Shown here one piece after another: positions 45,795 to 57,837 of a DNA stretch of 64,000 bases. The position numbers and the translations under genes were made by a program. Source of the stretch: Aralia elata (lineage: Eukaryota > Streptophyta > Magnoliopsida > Apiales > Araliaceae); assembly GCA_034770075.1 (NCBI GenBank), contig JAVJAP010000027.1, positions 310,001 through 374,000 on the forward strand, given 5' to 3'. Numbering within the stretch: position 1 is the stretch's first letter; each line of letters begins with the position of its first letter. A model generated the notes under the pieces. The model did not search any database, was not told the DNA's origin, and saw nothing but the letters and a program-made list of their open reading frames with translations.

Positions 45795-48394
45795 GCCCAA
45801 ACCCGGTTGAAGCCGTCACATCCTAAACCATGTCGAACTCTTAAGATCTAATTTAGTAGACTCCGAAGGCATCTCGACATCAATCATCAAAGTTGGAGCA
45901 ATAACATGAAAATCATAAACATAACAATATCCAGCATGATCATCAGCAAAGACAGATAGAACCCAAGGCGATACAGAAAAGATTATAGGAAATATCGACT
46001 CGACATTGCGAAGTAACTATCCAATGACTCCTCTCATGACCGTCAATGAGCTGACACCTTCAATCACAAACCTTCGTCCAATTAGAAGAAAAAGGTCATC
46101 AAAGCCGAAGGCACTTCCAAGACAGAAACGGTGGCAGGGACACCCGAACGTCAAAACTCGTACCCTATACTTGATCACCAAGCGAGTCATAAGACAAAGG
46201 ATTCTTGGGGTCTCGATATCTCATCAGCCCACCCGTTAAACACACAACAAAACAACAACCCTGACAACAAACAAGACTGGGGAAATTTCAGAATCGACGA
46301 CAACTCGATACTAGGGCATTTATCGACTGTCCCAAAAGGGATAATGCACAAGTTGGTGCCCATAGCACAATCCCATCAGCATGCGTCTTCATCATCAGAG
46401 CTTCCCTCGTATCATTTCATTAGTTATTAGGTACGATCATTTGGTCTATTTCAATCTTAATTTTCTTAAAGAACAACTACCCACGTGTTAGGTACGACTC
46501 TTTCGTCTCTTTATTTATTTTTTTATCTCCATTTACATACATTAGGGATGGTAGATATTTTAATTATTGATAAATCTTGCATTAGAATCCTTAAAAAGAG
46601 AGAGAGAAAAAAAGAAAAAAAAAGAAATTTGAAGCAAAAATTTTATTTGACTTGTTATGAATTGAATTAATTCTAATAAGCGTCAATGGAGCAGGAATCA
46701 TGAGTATGATCAAAAGATTAAAACTATTCAACCTTTTGATTAGGCACGAGATCCTAGTTCAAAGCGCTATTTGGAGCAGAATCGACCTCATATGCATGTC
46801 TGTACTTTGTGCTTGCCCTGACTCTTAGTTGTGGGGTATAAAACTATGGCGGCAACGATGACAGTTAGTGTGAAGACATAAGATAAATCTAATGTCTCGA
46901 ATCATGGCCTGGGTTACTCGAGTAATTAAGTCTGAGGAATGTCTTTACACTTGGTGCCCTAAAGCCATCTGGTTTGGGAGTCACCAGCCCAACGCTCGCT
47001 ACATAGGTAACTTAGAGCCTAAGAGAACGAGCATTGCGAAAAGGGAGACCTGAGCAGATCGAAATCATGGTTTGAGTGACTCAAGTAATTAAGCCTGAGG
47101 GGTATCTTTATGCCTGGTGCCCTAAAGCCGCCTGGTTTGGGAGTTACTAACCCAACGCTCGCTATATTGGTAACTTAAGCCTATGAAAATGAATCATGCA
47201 CAAGGTCAAGCGAGGAATAAATAGAGTAGACCACCTAACTTGTCTCAAAGTGTGGCCTTTGTTACTCGAGCAAGTAAACCCGAAGGGGAGTCTTTACAGG
47301 GTGCCCTAAAGCCGTTTAGTTTGGGAGTCATTGGTCCAAAATTCGTTAAAAGGGTAACTTTGAATAGCCTAAGAAAACGAGACATGTTAAGCGAAGAAAA
47401 AAAGAGAGAAAAGAAAATATAGAGTCAAAAAGAAGAAAACAATTTGAGTGAGAGAAAATGAGACCATCTAAAGTCATGAAAGAGAAACCCCTACTAAGGG
47501 TTATGACATTCATAGTGCGCATGTCATATGACATCAATTCTGTGAAGAATGGCACCAAAAATGAAGATGAAGTACCTTTGATAAAAAAATGTAGCTCTTT
47601 TGAATTTGATCTTACTCATGCATAATGACCATGGATGCTTAAAAGTTTTCTTATAATTTCATAATTTGTTAAATGAAAAATTATCAAAATAAAAAAAAAT
47701 AAAAGCAACCTTGAGATTAATATATACACAACACATCATTCACTATTCATAAATTGCTTAGGAAAGATTCATTTTCTTACTCGATTTCAAATTATTTAGC
47801 GATAAGACAAAAACACCGCGAATACGAGCTAAGTTATAGTGCTAATAAACATTCAATTTCATAAACTTTAACTTCGTATGCCTCATTGATGAGATTATAG
47901 TAATCCTTATATCGGAGATATCCCTGACAGCCCGAGTCGTCAAGCTTTTTGCGCATTTTGTTATTTGCCTGGTGTGCAGGATATTGCCCACTATGGGTAA
48001 CTTGGCGTCGTCAACAAAGCGAGTTTTTATATGAATCGCCCATAACAACACGTGCAAGGGCTGGGGCATTTTTAAGATTCGTTGAAATGGAAGGAGTCCA
48101 AGGTTGTACCAAACTTCTCATCAAAAGAAATGGGAACTCTTAAAAGGAATTATGATAAAGAAAACTCACTACGATAAGGGAAGGAAAAAGATAGAATTCC
48201 CTACCCAAGAGAATCCTTAACTAAAAAATGATCTAGCCTGAATCTAGCTTATTAATGGTTTCAAAGTTCAAAGCTTTACCCTTTTTGCTAGATCTTGCTT
48301 AGATCGATTGTGGATCTAGTCATTTAAAATATTTTAAGTCGATTTTATAAGCACTCCATGAAACCCTAGATTTATATCTAGTGGTGAGGGGGTC
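45795..48394. other. Old non-coding repeat DNA between copia-2 and copia-3
   Basis: No recognisable gene. Overlapping ORFs at 46006-46239 and 46131-46430 lack known domains; the second is Gln/Asn/Ser-rich (QQNNNPDNKQDWGNFRIDD) and could be a relic of a retroelement protein. Two 'aggtacga' stretches about 57 bp apart (46430, 46487) and a long three-unit repeat (46901-47400) suggest an untranslated or LTR region of an old Ty3 element. It should be contiguous with 36013-36996 before copia-2 arrived and with 57756-57837 before copia-3. Confidence 0.4.
46901..47400. repeat. Three-unit degenerate tandem repeat, about 163-184 bp
   Basis: Units start near 46901, 47064 and 47248. Shared blocks in order: 'atcatggcctgggttactcg', 'agtaattaag.ctgag', 'ggtgccctaaagcc', 'tggtttgggagt', 'cccaacgctcgcta' and 'ggtaactta...cctaagagaacgag'. 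Confidence 0.8.
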
Positions 48395-48399
48395 CCACC

Positions 48400-50259
48400 T
48401 GTAAGTTTGCAAAATCACAATCTAATTCTAATACGCAACGGAAAATGGAAATTAAAATTTTTGCAACTTATCCATGAATCACCTTATGCATAACTATTAA
48501 TTGATGAAGATTAACAAGAGATAATACCTTTGATGATTCAACTCTTGAACCGCTACAAGATCTACTCCTCTCTTGATTTCTTCAAGCTCTTCCAATCTAC
48601 AATCCTTTGTTGATTTCTTCAAGCTCCTCCAATCTTTGTTCCTTCGATTAAACACTAGCTACAAAGTGTATGTAGCACTCTAGAGGTAATCCACTAAGAA
48701 CAATTATACAAGAAACAATATTTTGATTTCCTATAAATCTTGGATGGCTAATCCCATTAATTTTATTTCTAACTATTAAGAATAACAAGAACACTATTTC
48801 TTTCTTAACTCTTTAAGATGGAGGCTAATGAATATGCTAGGTTAATTAGGAAACCCTAATCTTATTAGGATACTTACAAAAATAATACTTACACAAAATG
48901 TAAGTATACATTTGCTCCTAACCCACATGTTATTCATTTAAGCAATTAACATGTGTTACTTGCTTAATCAACATTAAGCAAGTATACTACCATTTTATTT
49001 AATTTGCATTTTCATTTAATTTAATTCTCAATCTAATTAAGAATTAAATAATAATAATAATAAGATTTCTCTCATTAATTTATAATTCAATATTTCTCTA
49101 AATATATCATTATAAATATTAAGCATTTCAATTTATTCAACTAATAAATTAAATACTTAATTTATTATTATTTAGCCAATTATTTCCAATACAAAATTAT
49201 TGTTTTGCGGTGTGACCCTTTAGGTTCAATATTATGCCGGTCGTAGAATAAATAAATTAGAACTATTCTAATATTATTTACAATGAATTAAACTCCTTTA
49301 ATTCATATATAAATAAATAATATTTATTCTACATCATGAGGGACACCTTACGATAATGTATCATCACTATCCGGTATAATATGAAATCAACGTTTTAATC
49401 ACATAGAACCTATTCAGCAGTAGTTACCGTACAATTCAATCCTTTCTACCATACAATGTCCCGATTAAATATAAGACATGGATTTACTGATAAGTCTTAT
49501 TTTATTTAATCATATGCATTTCGATTTAAGAATGCACAACTCCGATTAATGTAAATTAGAAACTCCTTTCTAATTTTCATTCAACCCTGGCCAGGAATTT
49601 CTGAGTTGTCATTTATCAAATTGCATAGGACATTCTCTCCCTTTATTAGAAGTGGTAGATCCTTTTGTCGATCATTCACCTACCCCCGTGTATACTTTAT
49701 TATACCCGTACATACCCTATGACATACCCTAAGGTATTAAGGAATATGACAAAGTATAACTTAACATACACAAGGTACTATGATGATCTCAAGTCCAAGG
49801 ATCACTTGTACAACTATCACTTAAGGACTTCCCTATTGACAGGTGAATAAAACTCCATTAGGGTTCTTTAAGCGAGTCACGTTCAGTGAACTTATTCTCC
49901 AATAAGCACCTACATACTTGCTTTAGTGTCTCCACACAAATGATTATGAGATCAATCATCATCTTCTAAAGATCAAGCATAGTATGTACTAATCTATCCG
50001 GATCAGTAATCCCAATTTTAGTGATCCAACGATTAGGAACATTTTAGTTTTGAGCTTTCTTGAATTTAGATCTCACTAGCATGATCTCATCATGATTCTA
50101 AAAGCATTGCTCAAAAACTATGGGTTCATCACATTTATTAATTCAACTAATTAACATGGATAAAATATGCTTTTTGTTCTATTATTAATATTTGAATAAG
50201 ATTACAAAGTAAATGCTTATTACATCAAATATGATTGGCTTGAGGGCATATTACTTTCA
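48400..50259 (-). repeat. 3' LTR of copia-3
   Basis: 1,860 bp, TGTAAGTTTGC...ATTACTTTCA on the plus strand. Nearly identical to 55899-57755. The polypurine tract, on the minus strand 'caagtgggagat', lies at 50260-50273. Confidence 0.95.
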
Positions 50260-50273
50260 ATCTCCCACTTGCA

Positions 50274-53200
50274 CTAAAGCCAATCACCTTGGTATCTAAT
50301 ACCCATTTTATCGAAATGGCGATTGAATTGATCTTGCGATAATGCTTTAGTAAATGGATCTGCAATGTTGTTTTGAGAGTCCACTCTTCCTAAGGTGATA
50401 TCTCCCCTTTCAATAATTTCTCTAATTAAATGAAATCTCCGCAATACATGTTTCGATTTCTGATGAGACCTGGGTTCCTTAGCCTGTGCAACAGCTCCAG
50501 TGTTGTCACAATGAACCGGAACGGGTCCAGTAATGCTAGGCACTACCCCGAGTTCAGAAATGAACTTCTTCATCCAAACAGCTTCCTTTGCAGCTTCACT
50601 TGCAGCTATATACTCTGCCTCTGTCACTGAGTCAGCAACTGTTTGCTGTTTGAAACTCTTCCAACTCACTACTCCACCGTTCAAGGTAAATACATACCCT
50701 AACATGGATTTACTGTCATCTTGGTCAGTTTAAAAACTTGAGTCTGTAAAGCCATCTAGTTTCAAATCAGACCCACCATATACTAGAAACACATCTTTAG
50801 TTCTTCTTAAGTACTTCAAGATGTTTTTCGCAGCTTTCCAGTGTTCTTCTCCAGGATTAGACTGATATCTACTTGTTACACTAAGTGCATAAGCAACATC
50901 TAGTCTGGTACATATCATTCCATACATTATGGATCCTATTGCCGAAGCATAAGGTATTTTATTCATGCGTTCTCTCTCTTCAGGTGTCTTTGGGGACAAT
51001 TTCTTAGAGAGATTTACTCCATGACTCATCGGTATGAGCCCTCTCTTGGAGTCTTGCATGCTAAACCTCTTTAGCGTCGAATCAATGTACGCACCTTGGG
51101 TCAAGCCGAGCATCCTCTTTGATCTATCTCTATAGATCTTTATCCCCAATATGTAGGATGCTTCTCCCAAGTCCTTTATGAAGAAGTGTTTAGATAACCA
51201 AATTTTAACTAATTGTAGCATCGGTATGTCATTCCCTATAAGTAATATATCATCAACATATAATACCAGGAATGTTACAGCACTCCCACTAACTTTCTTG
51301 TACACACATGGTTCATCCTCATTTTTAATAAAACCAAACTCTTTGATTGTCTCATCAAAACGGATGTTCCAACTTCGAGAAGCTTGCTTCAATCCATAAA
51401 TGGATCTTTGTAACTTACATACTTGATTTGTTCCAACCTTTGAAACAAAACCCTCTGGTTGTATCATATATACATCCTCATCTAGTTTCCCATTGAGGAA
51501 GGTCGTTTTCACGTCCATTTGCCAGATTTCGTAATCATAGTAAGCTGCAATCGCAAGCAAAATCCGGATAGACTTGAACATGGCTACTGGTGAAAAGGTT
51601 TCATCATAGTCAACTCCTTGTCTTTGTTTGAAACCTTTTGTAACCAGTCTGGCCTTATAGGTCTCCACCTTGCCATCTGCTCCAGTCTTTTTCTTAAAGA
51701 CCCATTTACACCCTATAGGCACAATGCCTTCAGGTGGAATAACCAAAGTCCATACTTGGTTTTCATACATGGAGTCCATTTCGGATTTCATGGCTAATTG
51801 CCATTTCTCAGAGTGTTTACTACTCATAGCCTCATCGTATGTTACCGGATCATCATCAGTTATGATGCGTACCTCATCATCATCTTCTATGATGAGTGTA
51901 TACCTTTCAGCTATTTTCGGCACCCTTCCAGATTTATAACTCGGTTGTGGTACAGAAGTTATATCTACTTGAATAGGTTCATCCACTTGATCTGTAGTGA
52001 TTTGTGGTTCTTGAATTTCTTCAAGATCTATTTTTCTCCCACTAACCCCTTCAAGGATAAACTCCTTTTCCAAGAAGGTAGCGTGTTTGGCAACAAACAC
52101 CTTTTGCTCGGTAGGATTATAGAAATAATATCCTAAACTTTCTTTAGGATACCCCACAAATTTGCACTTGTCAGATCTAGCCTCAAGTTTGTCACTTTGT
52201 AACTTTTTTACATAAGCGTTACAACCCCAAATCTTAACATGCTTAAGACTGGGTTTTCTCCCCGTCCACATCTCATATGGAGTCTTAGGGACGAATTTTG
52301 AGGGAATCTTGTTAAGTAGATATGCAGCCGTTTCTAGGGCATGACCCCAGAATGATATTGGAAGGTCGGTGAAACTCATCATGGACCGCACCATGTCTAA
52401 CAAGGTACGATTCCTCCTTTCAGATACACCATTTAATTGCGGCGTACAAGGAGGCGTCTATTGAGAGAGAATACCATTTTCTTTGAGATGATTAAGAAAC
52501 TCATTGCTCAAGTATTCTCCTCCTCGATCTGATCGAAGAATCTTAACACTTTTGCCAGTTTGTTTCTCTACTTCAGTTCTGAATTCTTTGAACTTTTCAA
52601 ATGATTCGAATTTGTATTTCATTAAATACACATATCCAAATCATGAATGATCATCAGTAAATGTAATGAAATACGAATACCCTCCTCTAGCATCTGTTGT
52701 CATAGGTCCACATACATCTGTGTGTACCAACTCTAACAACCTTGCAACCCTCTCTCCATGTCCACTAAATGGAGATTTAGTCATTTTACCCATGAGACAT
52801 GATTCACAAGTTGGATATGATTCAAAATCGAATGGTTCTAAAAGACCATCAATATGTAACTTGTTTAATCTTGTTTCATTGATGTGACCGAGTCTATAGT
52901 GCTAAATGAAAGTATGATTTACTTCATCTCTTTTTCTTTTACAAGTTTGTTCAATTTGAAAAATATTTTCATGTAAGTCAAGTAAGTAAAGTCCATCAAT
53001 TAATCTACCAATTCCAAACAAAACATTATTATTATAAATAGAACAACCATTGTTCTTAAATATAACATCGAATCCTTCTTTGTCCAACATAGAAATAGAT
53101 ATAATGTTTCTAATGAGAACAGGTACATAATAACAATTTATTAAATTGATAGATTTTCCCGTAGGTAGTGCTAAACAATAAGTCCCCACAGCTAATACAA

Positions 53201-54218
53201 CAACCTTTGCTCCATTTCCCACTCGTAGAGTTATTTCTCCCTTGTTTAGCCTTCTACTTCTGCTTATTCCCTGCAATGAATTGCATATGTGAGAACCACA
53301 GCCGGTATCTAATACCCAAGTAGAATTTTGACTTATAGAAAGATTTATTTCAATCATGAATAAACCTATATCCGTAGCTGAAGCTTCAACAAGCTTTTTC
53401 TGCTTTGCCTCGGCAAGGTAATCCTTGCAGTTTCTCTTCCAATGTCCAGGCTTATTGCAGTGGAAGCAAACTCCTTTGCTATCCGTATTTGTTTTATTCT
53501 TATTACCTTTATCAACTGTCTTTCCTTTTGCCTTCTTAGAATTTTTCTTCTTAGCAGAAGCTCCTTTGGGCCACTTCTTTTTCTTGGAAGCGTCACCTAT
53601 CAGTAAGACTTGGTCTTTCTTGGATGGAAAGTGACTCTCTGCAGTTTTCAGCATGTTAAGCAATTCAGGCAAGCTGACATCAAGCTTGTTCATGTGAAAA
53701 TTCACAACAAATTGTGAGTAGGAGTCCGAGAGTGACTGCAAGATCAAATCTTAGCTCAACTCTCCATCCATTACAAAACTTAGTTATCCTAATTGTTCAA
53801 TCAAATTGATCATTTTAAGGACATGTGTCTGTACTGTAGTGCCATCAGTTATTCTAGATCAGAAGAGCTCCTTAGATATCTCATATCTAGCAGACTTACT
53901 TTGTTCATCATACAACTCTTGCAGGTGAAGCAATATAGCAGGTGCATCCATTTTCTCATGTTGACGTTGTAACTCGTTACTCATGGATGCGAGCATGATG
54001 CATTGAGCTACCATAGCATCATCTTGCCACTTTTTAAAAGTAGCAATCTCTTCCTTAGAGGCAGTTTCTGCAACAGTTGCAGGAACAGGCAAATTAAGGA
54101 CATAAGATAATTTTTCAGCGGTGAGAATAATTCTCAAATTTCTTAACCAATCCATGTAGTTCGGTCCGGTTAATTTATTAGCATCCAGTATGCTCCGCAG
54201 TGATAGTGAATGGGCCAT
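50274..54218 (-). pseudogene. gag-pol: Copia-3 gag-pol, one frame with seven stops
   Basis: Start ATG at 54218 (MAHSLSLRSILDANKLTGPN), stop at 50274. In order: Gag with an intact zinc knuckle CFHCNKPGHWKRNC (about 53470), protease DTGCGSH (about 53300), integrase with HYRLGH, HTDVCGP and SDRGGEY motifs and SERRNR (about 52410), RT with YVDD at 51249-51260, and RNase H ending GIRYQGDWL. The whole of it stays in one frame without any indel. Stops are at 53859, 53784, 53751, 52902, 52641, 52458 and 50730 (leftmost base of each). Against copia-1 each is explained by C-to-T or G-to-A change (CGA, CAA/CAG or TGG). Confidence 0.95.
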
Positions 54219-55883
54219 TTGTAAAAATCTGTAAATGAATTTTTATTTAAACAACATTAGCATATATTCATTTTATTAATCACCAATTTAATATAGGACT
54301 TTATTAAAAGGGTGTCTCCCACTATTTTATACAAACTATATGACCCTCCATATATAGTTCGACAAATTTTCAAAAAATCTGTTTATTAAGTAAGGATCCT
54401 ATTGACATAAATATACAGCCTTGTCTGTGCACAACAAACCATATATTTATTCAAAGGGTATACAACTCTTGTCAATTACATCAACTATGTAACTCCTTGT
54501 ATTTTGCCTCTTAGATTATAATAGTCAGGTGTGTGCACATCCGAACTAAAATAATCCAAGTTAAGTTTCACCTAGCATTTCCATATAAGCGAAAAGAAAA
54601 ATATAGTCCTTGTGTGTGCACAACAAAACTAGTATTGTTCAATTCCTTATAAAATATTTTTAATGTAATAAAGCCAACATCTTAAAAATTTAATATGAGT
54701 CTTGTGTGTGCACAACAAACTAATATTAAATAATTAATACTCTATTACTTTATCATGCTAGAAGGCTACGTTTGATATTTTTGAAATACCTTTAAACGTA
54801 TTCAACTTAATATTTTGAAATGAGGGTTTTGTTATTAATGGTCTCATCTTGTTTAGCGCGCATGCAAGTATATATATAAATACGCGTCATATTAAACATT
54901 CATCAACATGAATAATAATATATTTATTATATATATTATAAGCATGCATTCATAGAATACTATATTCTATATGGGATGATTATGGACTTAATCTAATTTG
55001 ATTCACTCGAGCCACCGAGTAAATCAATAGGTCAAACCTAGGGTGCAAGAATAAATTTGAATATAACTATTACATTCAACCCAGACTTCATTACAAATGG
55101 GTCTTCAATGCTCCTGCTCTTCGTTTCCAATTTCTCTAGTAACTCTATTAAATCCTATTACATTCATTTTTAACAAAATAGAAACCTTGATCATTAGTCA
55201 AGGGGAAGTACGTAGGAGAGAGATAGAAATTACATTTAGAAATTTAGATAGGCGAGGTACGCAGACCCCATTATGAATAAAACCATTCATTCAAGCATCC
55301 ATTCAAATTAAATCCAATCACATTGGTCAATAGTCCTTAATCATCCCCTATATATATATCAACATATATAAATACCATTCATCTCATGAATAATAAACCA
55401 TTCAATATATATTAATATCATTTAATGGGCAATTGACTAGTAGAAATCCAAAATCCAATTAAAATAAACTCCTTTATTTTAATCCATTCCAAATTAATAT
55501 AAACTCCTTTATAAAAATTTAGAATCTTTGTTCAAAATTGAAATCCAATATTAATTAAAATAAATTCCTTTATTTTAAACCAATTTCAAGTCCAAAATAA
55601 ACATCTTTATTTTTAACATTGAAAATGTAAAATTGAAAAATCAAATTTTTTTTTAATGAACAGTGAACAGTGCCCGGGCTGCCCCGGTGAACAGTGCCCG
55701 GGCTGCCCGGTGAACAGTGTCGGCCGGTGAACAGTGTCCGGCGGTGAACAGTGCTTTTTTTTTTGATTTTGATGTTTTTCCAAAAAACATAATTTCATAC
55801 TAACAATTATACCCAAAAAAAAAATGTTCTAAACACATATCAACATATATATGATTGACACAATTAATAGTACGCATAAGGAT
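54219..55883 (-). other. Leader of copia-3
   Basis: Untranslated 1.66 kb. The GC-rich minisatellite 55658-55753 is near the primer site. Four palindromic motifs, CCTTGTGTGTGCACAACAA-like, lie at 54419-54437, 54530-54540 (short form), 54608-54626 and 54710-54728. No gene. Confidence 0.75.
55658..55753. repeat. GAACAGTG minisatellite near the copia-3 primer site
   Basis: Six GAACAGTG cores are separated by GC-rich linkers such as 'cccgggctgccccggt' and 'tcggccggt'. Period is about 17-24 bp. It lies at the position where copia-2 has an unrelated 74-bp duplication. Confidence 0.85.
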
Positions 55884-55898
55884 GGCTCTTGATACTAC
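55884..55898 (-). other. Variant primer-binding site of copia-3
   Basis: Minus strand GTAGTATCAAGAGCC, one substitution and one extra A compared with TGGTATCAGAGC. Either a variant Met-tRNA site or already damaged. Confidence 0.65.
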
Positions 55899-57755
55899 TG
55901 TAAGTTTGCAAAATCACAATCTAATTCTAATACGCAACGGAAAATGGAAATTAAAATTTTTGCAACTTATCCATGAATCACCTTATGCATAACTATTAAT
56001 TGATGAAGATTAACAAGAGATAATACCTTTGATGATTCAACTCTTGAACCGCTACAAGATCTACTCCTCTCTTGATTTCTTCAAGCTCTTCCAATCTACA
56101 ATCCTTTGTTGATTTCTTCAAGCTCCTCCAATCTTTGTTCCTTCGATTAAACACTAGCTACAAAGTGTATGTAGCACTCTAGAGGTAATCCACTAAGAAC
56201 AATTATACAAGAAACAATATTTTGATTTCCTATAAATCTTGGATGGCTAATCCCATTAATTTTATTTCTAACTATTAAGAATAACAAGAACACTATTTCT
56301 TTCTTAACTCTTTAAGATGGAGGCTAATGAATATGCTAGGTTAATTAGGAAACCCTAATCTTATTAGGATACTTACAAAAATAATACTTACACAAAATGT
56401 AAGTATACATTTGCTCCTAACCCACATGTTATTCATTTAAGCAATTAACATGTGTTACTTGCTTAATCAACATTAAGCAAATATACTACCATTTTATTTA
56501 ATTTGCATTTTCATTTAATTTAATTCTCGATCTAATTAAGAATTAAATAATAATAATAATAAGATTTCTCTCATTAATTTATAATTCAATATTTCTCTAA
56601 ATATATCATTATAAATATTAAGCATTTCAATTTATTCAACTAATAAATTAAATACTTAATTTATTATTATTTAGCCAATTATTTCCAATACAAAATTATT
56701 GTTTTGCGGTGTGACCCTTTAGGTTCAATATTATGCCGGTCGTAGAATAAATAAATTAGAACTATTCTAATATTATTTACAATGAATTAAACTCCTTTAA
56801 TTCATATATAAATAAATAATATTTATTCTACATCATGAGGGACACCTTACGATAATGTATCATCACTATCCGTATAATATGAAATCAACGTTTAATCACA
56901 TAGAACCTATTCAGCAGTAGTTACCGTACAATTCAATCCTTCTACCATACAATGTCCCGATTAAATATAAGACATGGATTTACTGATAAGTCTTATTTTA
57001 TTTAATCATATGCATTTCGATTTAAGAATGCACAACTCCGATTAATGTAAATTAGAAACTCCTTTCTAATTTTCATTCAACCCTGGCCAGGAATTTCTGA
57101 GTTGTCATTTATCAAATTGCATAGGACATTCTCTCCCTTTATTAGAAGTGGTAGATCCTTTTGTCGATCATTCACCTACCCCCGTGTATACTTTATTATA
57201 CCCGTACATACCCTATGACATACCCTAAGGTATTAAGGAATATGACAAAGTATAACTTAACATACACAAGGTACTATGATGATCTCAAGTCCAAGAATCA
57301 CTTGTACAACTATCACTTAAGGACTTCCCTATTGACAGGTGAATAAAACTCCATTAGGGTTCTTTAAGCGAGTCACGTTCAGTGAACTTATTCTCCAATA
57401 AGCACCTACATACTTGCTTTAGTGTCTCCACACAAATGATTATGAGATCAATCATCATCTTCTAAAGATTAAGCATAGTATGTACTAATCTATCCGGATC
57501 AGTAATCCCAATTTTAGTGATCCAACGATTAGGAACATTTTAGTTTTGAGCTTTCTTGAATTTAGATCTCACTAGCATGATCTCATCATGATTCTAAAAG
57601 CATTGCTCAAAAACTATGGGTTCATCACATTTATTAATTCAACTAATTAACATGGATAAAATATGCCTTTTGTTCTATTATTAATATTTGAATAAGATTA
57701 CAAAGTAAATGCTTATTACATCAAATATAATTGGCTTGAGGGCATATTACTTTCA
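55899..57755 (-). repeat. 5' LTR of copia-3
   Basis: 1,857 bp, ends at the TSD CCACC. Partner of 48400-50259. Confidence 0.95.
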
Positions 57756-57837
57756 CCACCTACTCGTCGTTAAGGGTCAAAAGGCTAAAATTGGAAAAGA
57801 CCAAATATTGCATAAGCGGATAAAACCGGCGTCGACA
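57756..57837. other. Short remnant between copia-3 and the duplication breakpoint
   Basis: About 80 bp continuing the sequence interrupted by copia-3. It ends '...ccggcgtcgaca' exactly where homology to 6965 onward begins ('gggtctttgtacc'). Confidence 0.7.

Larger units (their letters stand above)
48395..57760 (-). mobile_element. Copia-3, young Ty1/copia retrotransposon
   Basis: The element runs 48400-57755 on the minus strand (9,356 bp) with TSD CCACC (48395-48399, 57756-57760). LTRs 48400-50259 and 55899-57755 differ by only about six substitutions and three single-base indels by eye. Gag-pol 50274-54218 is a single frame with seven stops. It is a different subfamily from copia-1/2: other LTR sequence in the 3' part, another leader minisatellite and altered leader palindromes. 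Length fits the Angela/Tork group (tentative). Confidence 0.96.

Noticed and set aside
46131..46430. 99-residue Asn/Gln/Ser-rich ORF as a host gene
   Set aside because: No domain, no exon-like context or conserved copy in the window; surrounded by repeat DNA.
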